The position numbers and the translations under genes are program-made. From the NCBI GenBank assembly GCA_964422725.1, contig CAYRCC010000001.1, positions 53,172-117,171 on the forward strand: DNA of 64,000 nucleotides. Direction: 5' to 3'. The stretch is from CAKSNH01 sp964422725. Its GTDB lineage: Bacteria > Bacillota > Clostridia > UBA1381. Positions 1 through 8,159 of this stretch are shown piece by piece (the first letter of the stretch is position 1; the number at the start of each line of letters is the position of its first letter). Under the pieces are notes generated by a model. It searched no databases. It was given only the letters and a program-made list of their open reading frames with translations, and had not been told where the DNA came from.

Positions 1-74
1 AAACTGCAAAATTTATAGTATAATATATAAATGTATATGCATATGTACACTCACAGGAAAGGTAAGGTGGAAGT

Positions 75-671
75 GTGAGAATAGAAAGAATGGATATTAA
101 TCGTATTAAAGTTATACTTACAGCTGAGGATTTGGACAATATGAATCTTAGCCTTGACAGATTGACTCCGGATTCCGGTGAACTGCATACTTTTATGTTC
201 AAGCTTATGGAGCGTGTAAAATCCGAAACCGGTTTCAATCCGTATAACGGGCAGATAATGGTTGAAGCACATCCTACGCTTGACGGTATTACATTATTGG
301 TGACACGAATAGGCGATAATAATATAAATGTGGGCAGACCCAAATATAAAAATGTACGAGCTGTAAAAAAGAAAGTGATTTTGAAAACAGGGATTTATCA
401 TTTTAAGAAGTTTGAGGCGTTGTGCGGCGCGTTTAAGATGCTCGAAAAGGATATGATGGCAAAGTCTGTGCTTTACAGAATGAGCGGTGAGTATTATCTG
501 GTAATCTGCACAGATTTGGTATTTGACGAATATCATTCGCTGTTGTCGGAGTTTTGCGATGACTATTCGTATCCGCCGCTTTATGAGAATGTATTGCGCG
601 AGCATGGTGAGTGTATTGCGTGTGACAGTGGTTTAACGGATATGATAGATAAAATCAAAAAATTGTATTAA
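75..671 (+). CDS. mecA: Adaptor protein MecA (Clp adaptor)
   Basis: MecA-type adaptors hand substrates to the ClpC/ClpP protease in the cytoplasm; in Bacillus they hold back competence and sporulation regulators. The 198-residue product opens with MRIERMDINRIKVILTAEDL, the usual MecA start (M-x-IER ... K-x-x-L-T-x-x-DL). An acidic middle and a C-terminal ClpC-binding-like half (YRMSGEYYLVI, near residues 135-150) follow. The length is close to the family's roughly 200-220 residues. GTG at 75 is chosen because it keeps the conserved N-terminus and follows a purine-rich GGTAAGGTGG; ATG at 90 would remove it. A TATAAT lies at 19-24, but its -35 box falls outside the window. The local ClpC partner is not in view. 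Confidence 0.8.
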   Translation: MRIERMDINRIKVILTAEDLDNMNLSLDRLTPDSGELHTFMFKLMERVKSETGFNPYNGQIMVEAHPTLDGITLLVTRIGDNNINVGRPKYKNVRAVKKKVILKTGIYHFKKFEALCGAFKMLEKDMMAKSVLYRMSGEYYLVICTDLVFDEYHSLLSEFCDDYSYPPLYENVLREHGECIACDSGLTDMIDKIKKLY

Positions 672-676
672 AACTA

Positions 677-705
677 TTGCAAAATAATATTATTATAGGT
701 ATAAT
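677..705 (+). promoter_or_regulatory. Sigma-A type promoter for yajC
   Basis: TTGCAA (677-682) and TATAAT (700-705) are separated by 17 bases, about 55 bases before the yajC start, so yajC can be transcribed apart from mecA. Confidence 0.65.
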
Positions 706-760
706 ATACTTATATGCTTTATTTAAAGTACAAATTTATTAAAAAGAGGAGAGTAATTTT

Positions 761-1111
761 ATGTTTGGAATTACAGCATTTGCGGAACCGGCAGCTAACG
801 CGGCAGCAGGACAAATGACGACAATGGATATGGTTATTCAGTTTGTGCCGTTTATTGTAGTCATAGTACTTTTGTATTTTATGATGATAAGACCGCAAAA
901 AAAGAGAGAAAAAGAAGCTAAAGCTATGCTTTCGGCAATGAAGGTGGGCGATAAGGTAGTAACTATCGGCGGTATTTGCGGTAAAATTACAAAGCTGAAA
1001 GATGACTATGTAATTATCGAAACCGGAAGTACGGGAAATCCTAACGAGAAGTCTTACATCAAAATGGAGCGAAACGCTATAAGAGATGTAGAGAAAAAGG
1101 TTGAAGCATAA
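761..1111 (+). CDS. yajC: Preprotein translocase accessory subunit YajC
   Basis: YajC associates with SecDF at the Sec translocon in the membrane. The 116-residue protein has a short N-terminal stretch, one hydrophobic helix (about residues 24-43, VQFVPFIVVIVLLYFMMI) and then the family hallmark RPQKKREKE. A small soluble domain (VGDKVVTIGGICGKI, near 63-77) follows. Length and order match the family. The ATG follows an AAAGAGGAGAG ribosome binding site. It has its own promoter and is followed by a hairpin terminator, so it is probably monocistronic. secD and secF are not adjacent, although they often are in other bacteria. Confidence 0.93.
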   Translation: MFGITAFAEPAANAAAGQMTTMDMVIQFVPFIVVIVLLYFMMIRPQKKREKEAKAMLSAMKVGDKVVTIGGICGKITKLKDDYVIIETGSTGNPNEKSYIKMERNAIRDVEKKVEA

Positions 1112-1121
1112 TAAATTGTAA

Positions 1122-1165
1122 GGAACTGTTTATTTGGCATAAAGTCGATAAGCAGTTCTTTTTTA
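1122..1165 (+). terminator. Intrinsic terminator after yajC
   Basis: GGAACTGTTTAT (1122-1133) pairs with ATAAGCAGTTCT (1148-1159), with wobbles, and a T run follows. It ends the yajC transcript. Confidence 0.75.
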
Positions 1166-1208
1166 ATAAAAGACTGTTTTGTACAGCACATCTGCAAAAC
1201 AACAAAAA

Positions 1209-1248
1209 CCTCCCGAAATACAGATTTATTTCACTGTATATCGGGAGG
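1209..1248 (-). terminator. Terminator of the Na+ pump operon
   Basis: CCTCCCGAAATACAG (1209-1223) pairs with CTGTATATCGGGAGG (1234-1248) with one central mismatch. Read on the minus strand the stem is followed by TTTTTGTTGTTTT, right after the oadA stop. Confidence 0.8.
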
Positions 1249-1293
1249 TCTGTTATGCAGCAGCTTAGGCTGTTGTGCTTTTCAAAATTTCAA

Positions 1294-2694
1294 TTACACC
1301 GGATGAGTCATTGCATCTCTGTCGACCATATCCGGATCTATTCTATACTTTTGTGCTTGTCTGTACTCGAAATACTTAACAGCAACCTGACCGAACAATG
1401 CGTATGACAATACGTCCTCGTCCTGTTCAATCCACTGCGCACATTCCTTTTTCAATGTTTCAAGCTCCGGCTTTAGCAAATCAGCCGGACGACAGGTAAT
1501 TCTCTTTTCATCACCTATTGTCTTTTTGATGATTTCAGGTGAGATTTCTGCCGGACACTTACCGTATTCGCCCTTTACAAGTCCCTTCGTTTCCTTGGAA
1601 ACCATCTTGTAGCGTTCGCCCATCAACACGTTAAGCACAGCCTGTGTACCCACGATTTGCGACGATGGAGTAACGAGCGGCGGATAACCCAAATCAGCTC
1701 GTACACGAGGAACTTCTTTGAGCACTTCCTCGTAAGCATCCTCTCTGCCTTGCTGTTTGAGCTGTGAAACAAGGTTTGAAAGCATACCGCCCGGTACTTG
1801 ATATTTCAGCGTGCTGACATCAACACCCATAACTTTCGGATTCATTAAACCGCTTGTGATATATTTCTCCCTTAGCGGCTTAAAGTAATCGCTGATTTCG
1901 ATTAGCTTGTCAAGGTCATAACCTGTATCGTACGGTGTGCCTTGGAGAGCCGCAACGAGAGGCTCAGTAGGCGGCTGTGACGTACCCATAGCCATTGGCG
2001 ACATAGCACAGTCAACAACGTCAACGCCTGCCTCAATGGCTTTAAGATATACCATAGATGCCTCACCGCTTGTGTAGTGCGTGTGCAGTTGGATAGGGAT
2101 TTTAACGGTTTCTTTCATAGCTTTAACAAGGTCGTATGTAGTATACGGAAGAAGAAGTCCCGCCATATCCTTGATACAAATTGAGTCAGCACCCATATCC
2201 TCAAGCTGTTTTGCCATTTTAACGAATTTTTCGTTTGTGTGAAATTCGCTTGTCGTGTAGCATACAGTAGCCTGTACGTGTCCTTTTTCTTTTTTGCACG
2301 CCTTAATTGCACATTCAAGATTGCGAACGTCATTAAGCGCATCGAAAATTCTTAGAATATCAATGCCGTTTGCAATAGATTTTTGTACAAAATACTCAAC
2401 TATATCGTCGGCATAGTGTCTGTATCCGAGAATATTCTGACCGCGGAAAAGCATTTGCAAAGGTGTATTTTTAGCTTTGTCTTTGATTTTTCTGAGTCTT
2501 TCCCAAGGGTCCTCATTTAGAAATCTAAGGCACGAGTCGAATGTTGCACCGCCCCACGCCTCAAGTGAATGATAACCGATTTTGTCCATTTTCTCTACGA
2601 TAGGGAGAATTTCATCGGTAGTCATTCTGGTAGCAATTAGAGATTGGTGAGCATCTCTAAGTACGGTTTCGGTAATTTTAACCGGTTTAGCCAT
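1294..2694 (-). CDS. oadA: Oxaloacetate decarboxylase alpha-type carboxyltransferase (OadA / PycB-like, no biotin domain)
   Basis: This is the carboxyltransferase subunit that moves CO2 between oxaloacetate/pyruvate and carboxybiotin. The 466-residue product has the HMGL-like TIM barrel with the metal-site motif LRDAHQSLIATRM (12-24), the CIKDMAG lysine motif near 180 and HTHYTSG near 208. The conserved PYC C-terminal domain ends about residue 460. It stops there: no biotinyl (AMKM) domain is fused, and the biotin carrier is a separate gene two positions upstream. ATG follows AAGGAGTG. It is the last gene of the mmdA-oadG-BCCP-oadB-oadA operon and has its own terminator. A PycB role together with a biotin carboxylase elsewhere is possible; oxaloacetate as substrate is inferred from the family. 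Confidence 0.9.
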   Translation of the reverse strand: MAKPVKITETVLRDAHQSLIATRMTTDEILPIVEKMDKIGYHSLEAWGGATFDSCLRFLNEDPWERLRKIKDKAKNTPLQMLFRGQNILGYRHYADDIVEYFVQKSIANGIDILRIFDALNDVRNLECAIKACKKEKGHVQATVCYTTSEFHTNEKFVKMAKQLEDMGADSICIKDMAGLLLPYTTYDLVKAMKETVKIPIQLHTHYTSGEASMVYLKAIEAGVDVVDCAMSPMAMGTSQPPTEPLVAALQGTPYDTGYDLDKLIEISDYFKPLREKYITSGLMNPKVMGVDVSTLKYQVPGGMLSNLVSQLKQQGREDAYEEVLKEVPRVRADLGYPPLVTPSSQIVGTQAVLNVLMGERYKMVSKETKGLVKGEYGKCPAEISPEIIKKTIGDEKRITCRPADLLKPELETLKKECAQWIEQDEDVLSYALFGQVAVKYFEYRQAQKYRIDPDMVDRDAMTHPV

Positions 2695-2742
2695 CTATTA
2701 TTCACTCCTTATTTTTCTGATAGTAATGCATATTTTACTTTA

Positions 2743-3984
2743 TTAAGCAAACATCGACAGGAATACGCCGGCGGCAACTGCCGAACCGATAACACCTGCC
2801 ACGTTAGGTCCCATAGCGTGCATCAAAAGGAAGTTTGACGGGTTTTCTTTCTGACCCACAATCTGCGATACACGTGCCGCCATAGGTACAGCCGATACGC
2901 CGGCACTGCCGATAAGCGGATTGATTTTGCCCTTTGTAAGGAAACACATAATGTTTCCGAGGATAAGACCGCCTATTGTCGAGAAACAGAATGCCAGCAA
3001 ACCAAGTGCGATGATACCGAGCGTTGAGGCACTCAGGAAATTGCTTGCTGTTGCCGTAGCACCGACGGTAAGACCGAGAAATATTGTAATAATGTTACAT
3101 AATTCGTTCTGAGCAGTCTTTGAAAGTCTGTCAACAACGCCGGTTTCCTTGAACAAGTTGCCGAGCATAAGCATACCTACAAGCGACAGTGCATCAGGCA
3201 CAATCAAAGCAACTATTATAGTTACTATGACAGGGAACACAATTTTCTCCGTCTGTGAAACGGTTCTCAGCTGTTCCATCTTAATTGCGCGTGACTTTTT
3301 GGTGGTAAGAAGCTTCATAAACGGCGGCTGTATAACAGGAATAAGTGCCATATATGAATATGCCGCAACCGCAATAGCCGGAAGCAGATGCGGTGCAAGA
3401 GTTTTTGTTACATAAATAGCTGTAGGACCGTCCGCGCCGCCGATAATACCGATTGATGCTGCCTCGTTTACGTCAAAACCCAGACTCGGGAAAAGAGCGC
3501 CGAGGAGCAATGCCAAAAGGAAAGCAATAAATACTCCAAGCTGTGCCGCCGCACCTAGAAGAATACTCTTAGGGTTGGCAATAAGCGGCGCAAAGTCCGT
3601 CATGGCACCGATACCCAAGAAGATAAGCGGCGGATAAATACCCAATTTTACGCCGAGGTACAGCAAATCCAAAAGTCCGCCGTTTGCAACAACGTTTTGG
3701 ATAATAATATGTTTGTCCTGATCCACAAATGTGTCAACAACATTTGGGTCGGTAAATCTTTCAGCGTGCATAACAAGCTGTTCGGGCATCATAGGAAGAT
3801 TTGTAATAAGCATACCGAACGCAATCGGAAGCAGCAAAAGCGGCTCATATTTCTTGACTATAGCCAAATACAACAATATACACGCAATAACAATCATAAT
3901 AATAGTTTTTATAATGTCGGACGGTGCTTGTTGCAGAAGAATAGCGATACCCGTACTGTTTAGAAAATTGAAAAAACTATCCAT
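2743..3984 (-). CDS. oadB: Na+-pumping decarboxylase beta subunit (OadB/MmdB/GcdB)
   Basis: Integral membrane subunit that decarboxylates carboxybiotin and exports Na+. The product (413 residues) is very hydrophobic with many membrane spans. It holds the family signature SIGIIGGADGPTAIYV, whose Asp is the known Na+/proton-coupling residue, and the C-terminal conserved segment KGKINPLIGSAGVSAVPMAA. ATG at 3984 is preferred because AAAGTGGTGA lies about 8 bases before it; an upstream GTG at 3999 would overlap that site. Its place just downstream of the biotin carrier gene and just upstream of oadA is typical of glutaconyl-, methylmalonyl- and oxaloacetate-decarboxylase loci. Confidence 0.93.
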   Translation of the reverse strand: MDSFFNFLNSTGIAILLQQAPSDIIKTIIMIVIACILLYLAIVKKYEPLLLLPIAFGMLITNLPMMPEQLVMHAERFTDPNVVDTFVDQDKHIIIQNVVANGGLLDLLYLGVKLGIYPPLIFLGIGAMTDFAPLIANPKSILLGAAAQLGVFIAFLLALLLGALFPSLGFDVNEAASIGIIGGADGPTAIYVTKTLAPHLLPAIAVAAYSYMALIPVIQPPFMKLLTTKKSRAIKMEQLRTVSQTEKIVFPVIVTIIVALIVPDALSLVGMLMLGNLFKETGVVDRLSKTAQNELCNIITIFLGLTVGATATASNFLSASTLGIIALGLLAFCFSTIGGLILGNIMCFLTKGKINPLIGSAGVSAVPMAARVSQIVGQKENPSNFLLMHAMGPNVAGVIGSAVAAGVFLSMFA

Positions 3985-4026
3985 TAATTCTGTCACCACT
4001 TTCTTTAAATAATTATATGCAATTGA

Positions 4027-4398
4027 TTACGCGATGGAAATCAGAACGTCACCGCTGTTTACGGCAGAACCGGCAGCAGTTGAAACGCCTACAACCTTTC
4101 CGTCCCTAGGTGCCATAATTTCGTTTTCCATTTTCATAGCTTCAAGCACACAGAGAACATCGCCTGATTTGATTGTATCGCCGACTTTAACCTTTACGGC
4201 TACAATAGTACCCGGCATAGGTGCTGTTACGGTTTCCGCACCGGCAACCGGTGCACTGCTCGGAGCTGCGGCTTTAGGTGCCGGAGCAGGAGCCGCGGCT
4301 TTAGGTGCCGGAGCAGAATAGCTCACTTGTGCACCGCCGACTTCTTCAACTTCAACCTCATATGTTTTGCCATTTACACTGATATTAAACTTTCTCAT
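4027..4398 (-). CDS. Biotin carboxyl carrier subunit (MmdC/GcdC-like)
   Basis: Carries the biotin that shuttles CO2 from the carboxyltransferases to the membrane beta subunit. The 123 residues comprise a short N-terminal segment (RKFNISVNGKTYEVEVEEVG), a flexible Ala/Pro linker (about 28-53) and a biotinyl domain with the biotinylation motif EAMKMEN (Lys near 90). The APMPGTI and GSAVNSGDVL turns are in place. It has a strong AAGGAGG site. As a separate carrier gene it could serve both MmdA and OadA of this operon, like the 1.3S subunit of propionibacterial transcarboxylase (inference). Confidence 0.93.
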   Translation of the reverse strand: MRKFNISVNGKTYEVEVEEVGGAQVSYSAPAPKAAAPAPAPKAAAPSSAPVAGAETVTAPMPGTIVAVKVKVGDTIKSGDVLCVLEAMKMENEIMAPRDGKVVGVSTAAGSAVNSGDVLISIA

Positions 4399-4460
4399 AA
4401 TAATTTGCCTCCTTAAAATATTTTAGGTGGTTATTTGCTTTAAATTTTGTTTGCACAAGA

Positions 4461-4835
4461 TTAAAATCTTGAGTCAATAGTATCTCTGAGTCCGGCTTGA
4501 TTCCATACCGGAGCTGTATTGTTTACACGTCTGTAAGACTTAATGTGCAGATTATATGTAGATGTGTTAAGACTTGCGGCAACGGCGGCAGTCAAAACTG
4601 CGATAAGCTCGTCCTCGTTTACATCGTCAGTTTCCGCAGTAGCGGCAGACGGAGCAGGAGTGTTATCGGAATGTGTGTCGGCAGTCTGTGCCGGCTGTTT
4701 GCTTTTAGGTTCTCTTGCAAAAACATACTTCATAAGCGTAAGCACGAACATAAGTATAATAAGAACCGAAAACACAATTGCCAAACCGACAGCCGTAACC
4801 TTAAGTCCTTCCAACAGCGATTCTGTTACTGTCAT
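4461..4835 (-). CDS. Na+ pump decarboxylase gamma/delta subunit (OadG/MmdD family)
   Basis: Small membrane subunit that assembles the decarboxylase complex. The 124-residue protein has one N-terminal hydrophobic helix (about 13-36) and a Pro/Ala/Thr-rich linker. A conserved C-terminal tail follows (DELIAVLTAAVAA, then SYRRVNNTAPVW near 100-112), as in OadG/MmdD proteins. It has a GAAAGGGGATAG ribosome binding site and lies between mmdA and the biotin carrier. The family is poorly conserved, so the call rests on length, topology and operon position as much as on sequence. Confidence 0.8.
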   Translation of the reverse strand: MTVTESLLEGLKVTAVGLAIVFSVLIILMFVLTLMKYVFAREPKSKQPAQTADTHSDNTPAPSAATAETDDVNEDELIAVLTAAVAASLNTSTYNLHIKSYRRVNNTAPVWNQAGLRDTIDSRF

Positions 4836-4877
4836 TAATATCTATCCCCTTTCTTGGATTTCATTTATAATTTTGTA

Positions 4878-6428
4878 TCATACAGGGATATTACCGTGTT
4901 TTTTTGCAGGTCTTGACTCTCTTTTTGAAGAAAGCATTTCCAAAGCGGCAATAATTCTCGGACGTGTTGAGTCAGGCTCAATGATGTCATCGACATAACC
5001 GCGTTTTGCAGCCTCATACGGACTTGCAAATTTATTGCGATATTCCTCAATCTTTTCCGAACGTGTTGCAATCGGGTCAGAGCTTTCGGCAATATCTTTC
5101 TTGAAAATGATATTTGCCGCACCTTCAGGTCCCATAACGGCGATTTCGGCTGTAGGCCAAGCAAATACCGCATCGGCACCGAGGTGTTTTGAACTCATAG
5201 CGATATAAGCACCGCCGTATGCTTTTCTGAGTATTACGTTAATCTTAGGTACGGTAGCCTCGGAATATGCGTAAAGCAGCTTCGCGCCATGGCGGATAAT
5301 GCCGTTGTGTTCCTGCTCGACTCCCGGAAGATAACCCGGCACGTCTGTCAATGTAATGACAGGAATGTTAAAGCTGTCACAGAAACGTATGAATCTTGCG
5401 GCTTTGTCGGACGAATTAACGTCAAGCGAGCCGGCAAGCACATTCGGCTGATTTGCTACTATACCAACCGACGTACCGTTCATTCTCGCAAAACCGATAA
5501 CGATGTTTTTTGCAAACTCGGCAAGAACCTCATTAAATTCACCGTTATCAACTATTTCAGTGATTACGTCCTTTATGTTGTAAGCCTTGTTAGGCTCGTC
5601 CGGAATAATTGAAGTAAGCTTTTCCGAAAGACGGTTTATTTCATCTGACGGTGCTTCGTAAGGTGCATTTTCTAAGTTGTTCGACGGCAGATATGAAAGC
5701 AATTTTTTAATTTGCTCGATACATTCTTTGTCGTTCTTTGCGGTAAAGTGTGCAACGCCGCTTTTTGATGAGTGCGCACCGGCACCGCCGAGTTCTTCGC
5801 CGGTTACATTTTCGCCGGTTACCGCTTTAACAACCTGAGGACCTGTAATAAACATCTGACTTGTATTTTCAACCATAAATACAAAATCAGTGATGGCAGG
5901 GGAGTATACCGCACCGCCGGCACAAGGTCCCATAATAACCGAAATCTGCGGAATTACACCGGAGGCTTGAGTATTTCTGTAGAATATCTCGCCAAATCCC
6001 GATAATGCGTCAATACCCTCCTGTATTCTTGCACCGCCGGAGTCGTTCATACCGATAATAGGTGCGCCCATTTTCATAGCCATATCCATTACCTTGCAGA
6101 TTTTTTTTGCGTGCATTTCACCGAGTGAACCGCCTATTACAGTGAAATCCTGAGCATAAACGTAAACAAGCCGTCCGTCAACCGTACCGTAGCCTGTTAC
6201 CACACCTTCTCCCGGAGCTTTAGTATCAGCCATATTGAACTCGTTACATCTGTGTTCAACAAAAGCATCAACTTCAATAAAGCTGCCTTCGTCCATAAGT
6301 GCGAGGATTCTTTCGCGGGCAGTTAATTTGCCAGCATCGTGTTGTTTCTTGATTTTTGCATCGCCGCCGCCGTTTACAACAGTGTTTCTGCGGTTTTGCA
6401 AATCAGTCAATTTATCAACTGTTCCCAT
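4878..6428 (-). CDS. mmdA: Methylmalonyl-CoA decarboxylase alpha subunit / acyl-CoA carboxyltransferase (MmdA)
   Basis: Carboxyltransferase that moves CO2 from methylmalonyl-CoA (or a related acyl-CoA) to biotin. The 516-residue protein has the two crotonase-like halves of the family: GKLTARERI near 30, the acyl-CoA site with DSGGARIQEG near 120, GPCAGGAVYSPAITDF near 160 and the second-half motif PGYLPGVEQEHNGIIRHGAK near 365-385. An in-frame ATG exists at 6464, but ATG 6428 sits 7 bases after a perfect GGAGG and starts MGTVDKLTDLQNRR, so it is preferred. It is the first gene of the pump operon. PccB or glutaconyl-CoA decarboxylase subunits are near relatives; operon content favours a Na+-pumping decarboxylase. 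Confidence 0.9.
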   Translation of the reverse strand: MGTVDKLTDLQNRRNTVVNGGGDAKIKKQHDAGKLTARERILALMDEGSFIEVDAFVEHRCNEFNMADTKAPGEGVVTGYGTVDGRLVYVYAQDFTVIGGSLGEMHAKKICKVMDMAMKMGAPIIGMNDSGGARIQEGIDALSGFGEIFYRNTQASGVIPQISVIMGPCAGGAVYSPAITDFVFMVENTSQMFITGPQVVKAVTGENVTGEELGGAGAHSSKSGVAHFTAKNDKECIEQIKKLLSYLPSNNLENAPYEAPSDEINRLSEKLTSIIPDEPNKAYNIKDVITEIVDNGEFNEVLAEFAKNIVIGFARMNGTSVGIVANQPNVLAGSLDVNSSDKAARFIRFCDSFNIPVITLTDVPGYLPGVEQEHNGIIRHGAKLLYAYSEATVPKINVILRKAYGGAYIAMSSKHLGADAVFAWPTAEIAVMGPEGAANIIFKKDIAESSDPIATRSEKIEEYRNKFASPYEAAKRGYVDDIIEPDSTRPRIIAALEMLSSKRESRPAKKHGNIPV

Positions 6429-6456
6429 TTCCTTACCTCCGTTTGATAATTTTTGT

Positions 6457-6496
6457 TGTTTCATACATTTATTACCTACAATCTATGTATGAAACA
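6457..6496. promoter_or_regulatory. Perfect 12-bp inverted repeat in the mmd operon leader
   Basis: TGTTTCATACAT (6457-6468) and ATGTATGAAACA (6485-6496) form perfect arms around 16 bases, between the predicted transcription start (about 6531) and the mmdA ribosome binding site. It may be a repressor operator or an mRNA hairpin; it has no T run, so it is not a simple terminator. Confidence 0.5.
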
Positions 6497-6537
6497 TAAT
6501 GAAATAGTAATTAACCGAATTAACTCCGATTATATAT

Positions 6538-6566
6538 ATTGTACATTAAATTTGAAAAATTTTCAA
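6538..6566 (-). promoter_or_regulatory. Promoter of the Na+ pump operon
   Basis: On the minus strand TTGAAA (6566-6561) and TACAAT (6543-6538) are 17 bases apart, about 110 bases before the mmdA start, leaving a leader of about 100 bases. Confidence 0.6.
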
Positions 6567-6602
6567 TCAAAAAAACTGAAAAAAGTAGTATTACACGTAC
6601 AA

Positions 6603-6663
6603 AAAAAGAAGCAAACAAGGGATGAAAAATGTGCAAAATGCACAAAAAACATACCTCGTTTGC
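6603..6663 (-). terminator. Terminator after the rluB-type gene
   Basis: On the minus strand GCAAACGAGG (6663-6654) pairs with CCTTGTTTGC (6620-6611) and encloses a second hairpin GTGCA-TTT-TGCAC (6643-6631). A run of seven T follows (6609-6601). Confidence 0.65.
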
Positions 6664-6719
6664 ATTAAAAGTAATTTTGCTGATTAAAAAATCAGTGCTT
6701 TACAAAAAACAAACTCGTT

Positions 6720-7442
6720 TTACGAATTTAAAAGATAGCTGACCTCGTGCGATGTCAAATGCCGCCACCTTCCGAGCGGCAGATTACCAAGCTCGACTTT
6801 GCCTATGCTTATTCGCTGTAAGTACGAAACCTTGCAGCCGACAGCCTCGAACATTTTGCGTACCTGTCTGTTTCGCCCTTCGTGTATGGTTATTTTGAAG
6901 GTAGTCATACCACCTTCGGCTTCAAGCATTTCCACCTCAGCCGGTGAGGTGGTGTAATCGTCAATTTTGACACCGTTTCGCAATTTATTAAGACCGCTGA
7001 TTGTAATTCCGCCTTTAATTACAGCTATATAAGTTTTGCGGGTATTAAATTTCGGGTGGGTTACCCGATATGTGAAATCGCCGTCGTTGGTAAGGAGCAA
7101 AAGACCTTCCGTTTCGTAATCGAGTCTGCCGACAGGAAAAATTCTTGACGGAATTTCGGTTTTAATAAGGTCAATAACGGTCGGACGGTCGAACTGGTCG
7201 TTTACGGTTGAAACATAGCCGGCAGGTTTATTGAGCATAATATAATACTTTTTGTTTACAGGCTTTAAGAGTTTTCCGTTTAAACAGACTTTGTCCGCGC
7301 CTATTTCAACTTTGGTTCCCAGCTCACGAACTGTTTTGTCGTTTACCTTTACACGTCCCTCGGTAATCAACACTTCGGCGTTTCGCCTGGATGCCGCACC
7401 GCACATCGCAATATATTTCTGTAATCTTACTATTTCTCCCAT
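6720..7442 (-). CDS. rluB: rRNA pseudouridine synthase, RsuA/RluB family
   Basis: Converts a specific uridine in rRNA to pseudouridine; RluB-type enzymes of Gram-positives act on 23S rRNA. The 240 residues contain an N-terminal S4 RNA-binding domain (LQKYIAMCGAASRRNAEVLI, about 7-26) and the catalytic domain with GRLDYETEGLLLLTNDG (about 101-117, catalytic Asp in RLDYETEG). The C-terminal EGRNRQVRKMFEAVG motif is near 190. Length matches the family. It is the last gene of the metallophosphoesterase-deacetylase-DUF2161 run and is followed by a terminator. RsuA and RluB cannot be told apart safely by eye. Confidence 0.9.
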   Translation of the reverse strand: MGEIVRLQKYIAMCGAASRRNAEVLITEGRVKVNDKTVRELGTKVEIGADKVCLNGKLLKPVNKKYYIMLNKPAGYVSTVNDQFDRPTVIDLIKTEIPSRIFPVGRLDYETEGLLLLTNDGDFTYRVTHPKFNTRKTYIAVIKGGITISGLNKLRNGVKIDDYTTSPAEVEMLEAEGGMTTFKITIHEGRNRQVRKMFEAVGCKVSYLQRISIGKVELGNLPLGRWRHLTSHEVSYLLNS

Positions 7443-7463
7443 ATCAATCTCCGTTCTGTGAAT

Positions 7464-8159
7464 TTAAAATGTATTATCAATAAAGTTACGGTAGTATTTT
7501 ATAAGCTCTGTGTATACACTGTCGTTCCAGTTGTCGGAAAGGCAGTATGTTCCGTCGGCGTTTTTCTCAAACCAACCGTAAAAGTTGGACGATAGTATAC
7601 GTGCTGTTTTTACACTGTCCGTACCCAATTCTTTGAGCTGTTTAGGTGAAAGCGAACCGTACTTTTCCAAAAGACACGCTATGTGTACGGCTTTTTCGGT
7701 GTATGCGGTTGCCACCTTGCGTTTGCTGACACCGCCGACGTTTGTGTCGTGCCGGCGTTCGGCAATTTCGGTAAGCAGTGCTTTACGACGGCTTGAGTAA
7801 ATACGTACACCGTCATAGGGGGTCGGGTCAAGAGCAATTTCGGCATATGAAAAGTGTTCGCCGACTGTTACAAAAATAAGCCCCAACTCCAACTTTTTCA
7901 GTACACACAAAACGTCGTGATACTTTTTTAGTGTAAAATTTTTCGGCTTGGGTACGGCAATATATACATCTGCACCTGTTCGTTGACGGTCAATGCCCTG
8001 CGCAAGCAACGCGACGCTCAGTGTGCGTTTTATTTCTATTACAATAAAGCCGTCGGCATTGCTTGCGGTAACATCGCAGTTTTTCACCTCTGCATTTACG
8101 GTAAATCCCATATTTTCAAAAAGTGATTTTATGGGAGAAAAAAGTTCTTCTTCACGCAT
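7464..8159 (-). CDS. DUF2161 family protein (putative PD-(D/E)XK phosphodiesterase)
   Basis: A 231-residue protein resembling DUF2161. Its N-terminal half has the nuclease-like core CDVTASNADGFIVIEIKRTL (about residues 29-48; D-x(n)-E-x-K) followed by LLAQGIDRQRTGADVYIAVP, as in that family. The C-terminal third looks like a winged helix (LEKYGSLSPKQLKELGTDSVKTAR, shortened here to its LSPKQLKELG core). The family's substrate is not known. ATG 8159 is chosen because it follows the upstream deacetylase frame and overlaps its stop by 8 bases (ATGCGTGA), implying translational coupling; the longer frame to 8261 lies wholly inside the deacetylase gene. Confidence 0.7.
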   Translation of the reverse strand: MREEELFSPIKSLFENMGFTVNAEVKNCDVTASNADGFIVIEIKRTLSVALLAQGIDRQRTGADVYIAVPKPKNFTLKKYHDVLCVLKKLELGLIFVTVGEHFSYAEIALDPTPYDGVRIYSSRRKALLTEIAERRHDTNVGGVSKRKVATAYTEKAVHIACLLEKYGSLSPKQLKELGTDSVKTARILSSNFYGWFEKNADGTYCLSDNWNDSVYTELIKYYRNFIDNTF

